Made by a program: the position numbers and the translations under genes | The notes under the pieces: generated by a model | What the model was told of the DNA's origin: nothing | What the model saw: only the letters and a program-made list of their open reading frames with translations | Database searches by the model: none | Shown: piece after piece, positions 32,405 to 36,132 of the stretch | Layout: each line of letters starts with the position of its first letter | How positions within the stretch are numbered: the stretch's first letter is position 1 | Assembly: GCA_025963965.1 (NCBI GenBank) | Contig: JAOPZS010000079.1 | Coordinates: 1-36,132 of the forward strand | Direction: 5' to 3' | DNA: 36,132 bases | DNA from: Solirubrobacterales bacterium | GTDB lineage: Bacteria; Actinomycetota; Thermoleophilia; Solirubrobacterales; Solirubrobacteraceae

Positions 32405-33751
32405 GCGACGACCGGGACGGCGGTGGAGCGGGCGGACGGGCCGTCGATGCTGGTCGCGTTCCGGGCGCGGAATGCACGCTCGTTCCGGGACGAGATCGAG
32501 CTGTCGCTGCTGGCGACGCGCATGTCCGAACCGGGCGTGCCGCGCGAGATCTCTTGGCGCGAGTCGGGCCGGCCGATCGAGGTGCTGCCCGCGCTCGGCG
32601 TGTTCGGCGCCAACGCCTCCGGCAAGTCCAACCTGCTGAAGACGATGGGCGACATGCGCGACTTCGTGCTGAACTCGTTCCGGCGCGGCAAGCCCGGCAC
32701 GCGCCTGCCGACGAGACCGTTCCGGCTCGGCGAGGACGAAGGCAGCAATCCGTCGTGCTACGAGGTCGAGCTGGTGCTCGACGGCGTGCGTCACCAGTAC
32801 GGCTTCGAACTCGACGCCGAGCGGATCCTGCGCGAGTGGGCACGCAGCTATCCGCACGGCCGGCCCGTGCTGCTGCTCGCGCGCGAGGGCGATAATTTGC
32901 AGCTCGGCAGCCAGCAGCGTGCGAAAGGGCGCGCGACCGAGGAGATCCTGCGCGACAACGCGCTGTTCCTGTCCACCGCAGCCGCCACCAACCATCCCCT
33001 GTTCCTGCCGCTCTTCCAGTGGTTCCAGCGCAACCTGCTCTACGCCGACGTGCAGACGCGCGGCGTGCGCCAGGCGTTCACCACGAAGCTGCTCGAGCAC
33101 GAGGACCGGCGCCGCCAGGTCCTCGACCTGCTTCGCGAAGCCGACCTCGGCATCACCGACGTCAGCCGCCAGGAGGTCGACCCGGAGTTCAAGGAAAGGC
33201 TCACGCGGGCGATGGACATCATCCGCGGCGAGGACGCCGATGACGACCTCGGGGACCTTGAGCTACACGACTTCGAGCTGAACCTCACGCACAGCGCCGG
33301 GGGGCACGAGATCGAGCTGGGGATCGACGAGGAGTCGTGGGGCACGATGATCTGGTTCGGGCTGATTGGCGTCGTCGTCGAGGCCCTGCGTGAGGGATCC
33401 GTGCTGCTTGTCGACGAGATCGAGGCGAGCCTGCACCCTGCGCTCGCCGCGGCGCTGGTCGACCTGTTCCAGTCGCAGCGCAGCAACCCGTATCGGGCGC
33501 AACTGCTGTTCAACTCGCATGAGGTGACGCTGATGGGCGACACGGCCGACCGGCCACTCGGCCGCGACCAGATCTGGCTCACCGAGAAGGGCGTAGACGG
33601 CGCGACGCGCCTGCTGCCATTGGTCGACATGCACCCGCGCCGCGAGGAGTCGATCGCGCGGCGCTACCTGGCGGGCCGCTATGGCGGCGTGCCGATCATC
33701 TCGCAGCGAACCCTCGAGCGCATCGCGGCGCCCGTTGGCGGCGGGGACTAG
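32402..33751 (+). CDS. RloA-like AAA ATPase (AAA_15/21, ABC-type)
   Basis: A 449-residue ATPase. It starts near MLVAFRARNARSFRDEIELSLLA, typical of SMC/RecF-like AAA_15/21 proteins. Walker A is GANASGKSN (about 69-77), an ESWGTMIWFGL stretch replaces the ABC signature, Walker B is VLLVDEIEASLHP and FNSHEVTLM holds the H-loop His. These ATPases pair with nuclease-like partners in restriction-linked and abortive-infection loci; RloA is followed by RloB. Here a decayed RloB-like frame follows directly. GTG 32402 is chosen for the -10 placement; GTG 32375 and ATG 32447 are alternatives. It is divergent from the Ubl operon. Confidence 0.8.
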   Translation: MATTGTAVERADGPSMLVAFRARNARSFRDEIELSLLATRMSEPGVPREISWRESGRPIEVLPALGVFGANASGKSNLLKTMGDMRDFVLNSFRRGKPGTRLPTRPFRLGEDEGSNPSCYEVELVLDGVRHQYGFELDAERILREWARSYPHGRPVLLLAREGDNLQLGSQQRAKGRATEEILRDNALFLSTAAATNHPLFLPLFQWFQRNLLYADVQTRGVRQAFTTKLLEHEDRRRQVLDLLREADLGITDVSRQEVDPEFKERLTRAMDIIRGEDADDDLGDLELHDFELNLTHSAGGHEIELGIDEESWGTMIWFGLIGVVVEALREGSVLLVDEIEASLHPALAAALVDLFQSQRSNPYRAQLLFNSHEVTLMGDTADRPLGRDQIWLTEKGVDGATRLLPLVDMHPRREESIARRYLAGRYGGVPIISQRTLERIAAPVGGGD

Positions 33752-33777
33752 CGACGCCGCCGCGCCGGGCAATAGCG

Positions 33778-34173
33778 AAGACGCCGCTGCGCCGCGAGCT
33801 GCTCGTCTTCCATGCGGACGATGCCGACCTCGAGGTGGAGTTGACGCAGCTCCACCGCGAGCATCGCGCGAGCTTGAACATCGAGCTTCACGCAGTCCCG
33901 GGGGATCCCGTCGAGCTCGTCGAGCGGGCCGTGCGCGCGAAGGCGGCAGGGGAGAAGACCTCGCGTCGTCGGCGCGGCCGCGCCCACGACGCGGTGTGGT
34001 GCGTGCTCGCAGGTGGCCGCGCGGACGAGCTTAGGAAGGCACGTGCACTCGCTGAACGACACGGGCTGCACGTAGCCACCAGCGGTGCGGCGTCCCCAGC
34101 CGGCCTCAAGGCCCTCGTCGCGGCGATCGCGAGAGGAGCTCTGCCCCCTCTCCCTCCCCCGCCAAGCGCCTGA
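33778..34173 (+). pseudogene. RloB-like partner, decayed or frameshift-expressed
   Basis: From 33778 one frame reads KTPLRRELLVFHADDADLE, later VPGDPVELVERAVRAKAAGEK and HDAVWCVLAGGRADELRKARALAERHGLHVATS, the order expected of RloB. The usual acidic residues after the WCV strand are replaced by AGG, and the C-terminal SNP-FE-W-LL-type motif is missing, replaced by a Pro-rich end. There is no ATG/GTG/TTG before the homologous start; the first is GTG 33835. A -1 shift from the end of the ATPase gene would enter this frame. It is best read as a remnant, with fusion by frameshifting as a less likely option. Confidence 0.6.
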
Positions 34174-34515
34174 TCGCGCTACGAAGCGCCGGCGGGCGGT
34201 CACGGAGCATCCTCTTCTCTTTCCGCAGTGCGGCGGGAGCAAAGCAAGGCGCCTGGCGCGTTGGGCAACCACCAGTTGGTCACGGGGGCTGTCGGGCCCG
34301 TGTACGACTCGACGCGAGACGCCGGGGCCCGCCGGGGGCAATCGGTATGCCATCAGGGCGCCATACAACCGCATGGACCCTCCTTCGCGGCAGCGCTCTC
34401 ATCCGTACTCCGGTCGCACGAGCTCGCGCCAGCCGCACCCGCGTGTTCCCCAGATGTTCCCCAAGAGCCCGAAGAGTCAGCCGGACAGCCGCCTGATTTG
34501 GCTCTGTAGTGCCGA
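34174..34515. other. 342-bp non-coding right end of the element
   Basis: No credible gene. It contains the right-end arm-site pair at 34444-34462 and leads into the intact tRNA-Thr gene. No strong terminator for the tRNA was found in this stretch. Confidence 0.5.
34444..34462 (+). promoter_or_regulatory. Candidate integrase arm-type sites, right end
   Basis: TGTTCCCC at 34444-34451 and 34455-34462, the same 11-bp period and orientation as the left-end pair, 54 bp from the att repeat. Confidence 0.6.
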
Positions 34516-34588
<73 letters not shown>

Positions 34589-34599
34589 GGGGGAGCCAG

Positions 34600-34605
34600 A
34601 CTCTA
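34600..34605 (-). promoter_or_regulatory. -10 element of tRNA-Thr
   Basis: Minus-strand TAGAGT ends 11 nt before the tRNA 5' end at 34588; the -35 is not clear. Confidence 0.4.
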
Positions 34606-34654
34606 GCGTGCCCGCCGCGGGAGCTTGAACGGCGCTCCCGTCAGCGTTGCGCGC

Positions 34655-34873
34655 TCAGGCGATGTCGTCGAGCAGCTGCGAGGGCGAGTTCAGTTCGAGG
34701 CCGCGCGAGAGGATCACGATCGTCTCCAGGCGCGGCGAGCGCTTGCGACGCTCGAGCAGGCTGATCTCTGTGCGGTGCAGGTCGCACAGCGTCGCCAGCG
34801 CCTCCTGCGAGAGGCCGGCCGCGATGCGGTAACGGCGCAGATTTGCTGCGAACTGCTGGCGGACGTCGTCCAT
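34655..34873 (-). CDS. XRE-family helix-turn-helix regulator
   Basis: A 72-residue protein consisting of one Cro/C1-type HTH: RRYRIAAGLSQEALATLCDLHRTEISLLERRKRSPRLETIVILSRGLEL. That is a full DNA-binding domain with no extra module. It lies just outside the element, upstream of the tRNA on the same strand. Targets are unknown. An AT-rich palindrome about 70 bp upstream (34942-34953) is a possible operator. Confidence 0.85.
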   Translation of the reverse strand: MDDVRQQFAANLRRYRIAAGLSQEALATLCDLHRTEISLLERRKRSPRLETIVILSRGLELNSPSQLLDDIA

Positions 34874-34941
34874 CGGCTGGCACTCTCACGCGAAGCGGAC
34901 GAAAGGTCTACAGACGAGCGTCTGCGTGAACTTCGGGTGAC

Positions 34942-34953
34942 TCGAATATTCGA
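34942..34953. promoter_or_regulatory. Perfect palindrome TCGAATATTCGA
   Basis: A 12-bp AT-rich perfect dyad in the region between the XRE gene and the stress-protein gene. It may be the XRE operator or part of its promoter. Confidence 0.35.
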
Positions 34954-35010
34954 CCCCCGTGTCCGGCGCTCTGGCTCGGCCGTCGGCGGGTTGCGACGGG
35001 GCTCTGAGGG

Positions 35011-35442
35011 CTACTCGTCGGCCGGCGTCACGGTTGTCACCGGCAGGCCGAGCCCTGTCACCTTGCTCGGGAGATCGAGGTGCAGCCAGCGCGAGACCCT
35101 GGGTGAGAGAGTCGAGATGATCACCTCGTCGAAGCCGCGCAGGTTGATCGCGTCCTGGATGGCCGCCAGCGGGTCCGGGTCGCCGATCAACCCCTCCACT
35201 TTGGACCCGGCGGCCGCGCTCAACCTCGGCACGGCCTCGTCGAGCACGGCCCGGGCCTCCTCTGCGCCCTGGTCCTCGGGGTCGACCGCCTTGTGGAGCC
35301 CGTGCGCGGAGTTGGGCACGAGCAGCGTGAAGCTCGCCGGCCCCTTCGCCGCTCGCTCGCGTACGGCATCGAGCAGGGGTTGGGTGGCCGCCGTCTTGTG
35401 TGCAACGACGAGAACCCTGCTCGGCGTCTGCGCTGACTCCAT
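35011..35442 (-). CDS. Universal-stress-like protein (UspA fold)
   Basis: A 143-residue protein with a Rossmann-like alpha/beta layout: RVLVVAHKTAATQPLLDAVRERA, ASFTLLVPNSAHG, KVEGLIGDPDPLAAIQDAI and FDEVIISTLSPRVSRWLHLDLPSKV followed by LPVTTVTPADE. This matches UspA-like proteins of actinobacteria; the usual G-x2-G-x9-G-S/T phosphate loop is not clear, so ATP binding is doubtful. GAGGAGAG 9 nt before ATG 35442 fixes the start. A 22-bp palindrome lies in its leader. Confidence 0.72.
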   Translation of the reverse strand: MESAQTPSRVLVVAHKTAATQPLLDAVRERAAKGPASFTLLVPNSAHGLHKAVDPEDQGAEEARAVLDEAVPRLSAAAGSKVEGLIGDPDPLAAIQDAINLRGFDEVIISTLSPRVSRWLHLDLPSKVTGLGLPVTTVTPADE

Positions 35443-35470
35443 GATTGCCACTCTCCTCGCTCGTTGACCG

Positions 35471-35492
35471 GGCACCCGCCGCGGCGGGTGCC
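35471..35492. other. 22-bp perfect palindrome in the stress-protein leader
   Basis: GGCACCCGCCG followed by its exact reverse complement, 29 bp before the start at 35442 on the minus strand. It would form a stable 5' hairpin in the transcript and may control translation or stability. Confidence 0.5.
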
Positions 35493-35537
35493 TGCATCTT
35501 CTACCCGAACGGCCGCGCCGTGCAACGGATGCGCGTC

Positions 35538-35552
35538 TAGGCTGGGGCCGTG
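35538..35552 (+). promoter_or_regulatory. Leaderless-type -10 for the 35550 gene
   Basis: TAGGCT (35538-35543), 6 nt, then GTG 35550; no ribosome binding site. Confidence 0.45.
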
Positions 35553-35912
35553 CGCGTGGAGATCGGAGCGGAAGCCCTCGTCGTGCGGCTCTCGTGGTGG
35601 CAGAAGTTGCTCGGGCTGATGCGCAACATCACCGTCGCGCTGCGCGACATCGACGGCGCCGAGGTGATCGAGGACCCGGTGCGGGTGGCGGGGCGCGCCG
35701 GAATCAAAGTCGGGCTGCGCGTGCCGTTCCTCTACTTCGTCGCGCGAACGCTTCGCCTGGACGAAGCGTTCATCGTGCGCCGCGGCGTCCCAGGCCTTTC
35801 GATCTCGATCGGCGGCGAGGGCCACCTGCGCCGGGTGCTCGTCTCGACGCCCCGCGCCGCCGAGCTGGCGCGCGAGCTCGAGACGGCCCGGCGCGCCGCC
35901 CGTCGCAGCTAG
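35550..35912 (+). CDS. Small PH-like protein of unknown function
   Basis: A 120-residue protein starting with GTG 35550. It is beta-rich with a C-terminal helix: ALVVRLSWWQKLLGLMRNITVALRDIDGAEVIEDP, then KVGLRVPFLYFVARTLRLDEAFIVRRGVPGLSISIGG and LVSTPRAAELARELETARRA. This order of strands and final helix resembles bacterial PH-like proteins that carry the L-R-D-I phrase. No membrane anchor is seen. Function unknown. Confidence 0.68.
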   Translation: MRVEIGAEALVVRLSWWQKLLGLMRNITVALRDIDGAEVIEDPVRVAGRAGIKVGLRVPFLYFVARTLRLDEAFIVRRGVPGLSISIGGEGHLRRVLVSTPRAAELARELETARRAARRS

Positions 35913-35971
35913 TCGGCAGGACGAGGGCTGAGCGCCTCCCCGACCGCCTGCTCGTCCCGCTCGCCCCGTGA

Positions 35972-35986
35972 GATGATCGCGTCGTG
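35972..35986 (+). promoter_or_regulatory. Leaderless-type -10 for the hydrolase gene
   Basis: GATGAT (35972-35977), 6 nt, then GTG 35984. Confidence 0.35.
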
Positions 35987-36132
35987 ATCCTCCCTCACGA
36001 TCAGAACGGTTCGGGGCCGCCGGTCGTGCTGCTGCACGCCGGGGTGGCCGACCGCAGGATGTGGGCCGCGCTGCTCCCTGCGCTGGCCGATGCCGGGCTG
36101 GGTGTCCTCGCGCCCGACCTGCCCGGCTTCGG
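35984..36132 (+). CDS. Alpha/beta-hydrolase, N-terminal part (runs off the window)
   Basis: The first 49 residues of a protein cut by the window end. PPVVLLHAGVADRRMWAALLPAL and VLAPDLPGFG are the oxyanion-loop and following strand pattern of alpha/beta-fold hydrolases. The catalytic Ser, Asp and His lie beyond the window, so the substrate class cannot be said. Confidence 0.8.
   Translation, partial: MILPHDQNGSGPPVVLLHAGVADRRMWAALLPALADAGLGVLAPDLPGF

Overview
This window is very GC-rich DNA from an actinobacterium. A member of the Solirubrobacterales/Thermoleophilia is the best guess: the secreted protein families at 7.5-9.2 kb, the zinc-less DksA-like protein, the MobF relaxase type and the small winged-helix protein all resemble what I know from that group. 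This is inference from protein style, not a search result.

Left chromosomal part (1-17.8 kb). Housekeeping-like genes come first: LapA-like membrane protein, tandem-TetR regulator with its own promoter/operator, a membrane protein, a VOC/glyoxalase-like protein, a PhzF-type isomerase and a two-helix membrane protein. Then comes a block of exported proteins: an animal-type haem peroxidase, two tandem paralogous secreted proteins, a secreted Ig-repeat protein and a 1393-residue secreted protein with PQQ-like propeller, ASH-like domains and two lectin-like domains. This block uses GAA for Glu far more than its neighbours. A cupredoxin lipoprotein gene is translationally coupled to a membrane diguanylate cyclase with a Cys-rich GAF domain and a complete I-site.

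Integrated element (17845-34559). A 44-bp perfect direct repeat, equal to the 3' part of tRNA-Thr(GGT), bounds about 16.7 kb. The intact tRNA lies at the right end; the displaced tRNA half, still followed by a terminator hairpin, lies at the left end. Each end carries two TGTTCCCC boxes 11 bp apart, likely integrase arm sites. The element encodes an excisionase-like protein, a tyrosine integrase and a MobF relaxase broken by a one-base frameshift. I see no type IV secretion or replication genes, so it looks like an integrative mobilizable element. Left cargo: three proteins of unknown function (two in an overlapping operon), a small winged-helix protein behind a CGTACG repeat cluster, a C39/papain-like cysteine protease and a small membrane protein. 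Right cargo: a four-gene ubiquitin-like conjugation operon (Ubl with masked glycines, CEHH metal-binding protein, JAB/JAMM peptidase, ThiF/E1 enzyme), and divergent to it a RloA-like ATPase followed by a decayed RloB-like reading frame. I read the cargo as a defence-type island with the Ubl system as its most interesting content.

Right chromosomal part (34.6-36.1 kb). XRE regulator, universal-stress-like protein, a small PH-like protein and the start of an alpha/beta hydrolase.

Many starts in the window show a TANNNT -10 element exactly 6 nt before ATG/GTG, which suggests frequent leaderless transcription.
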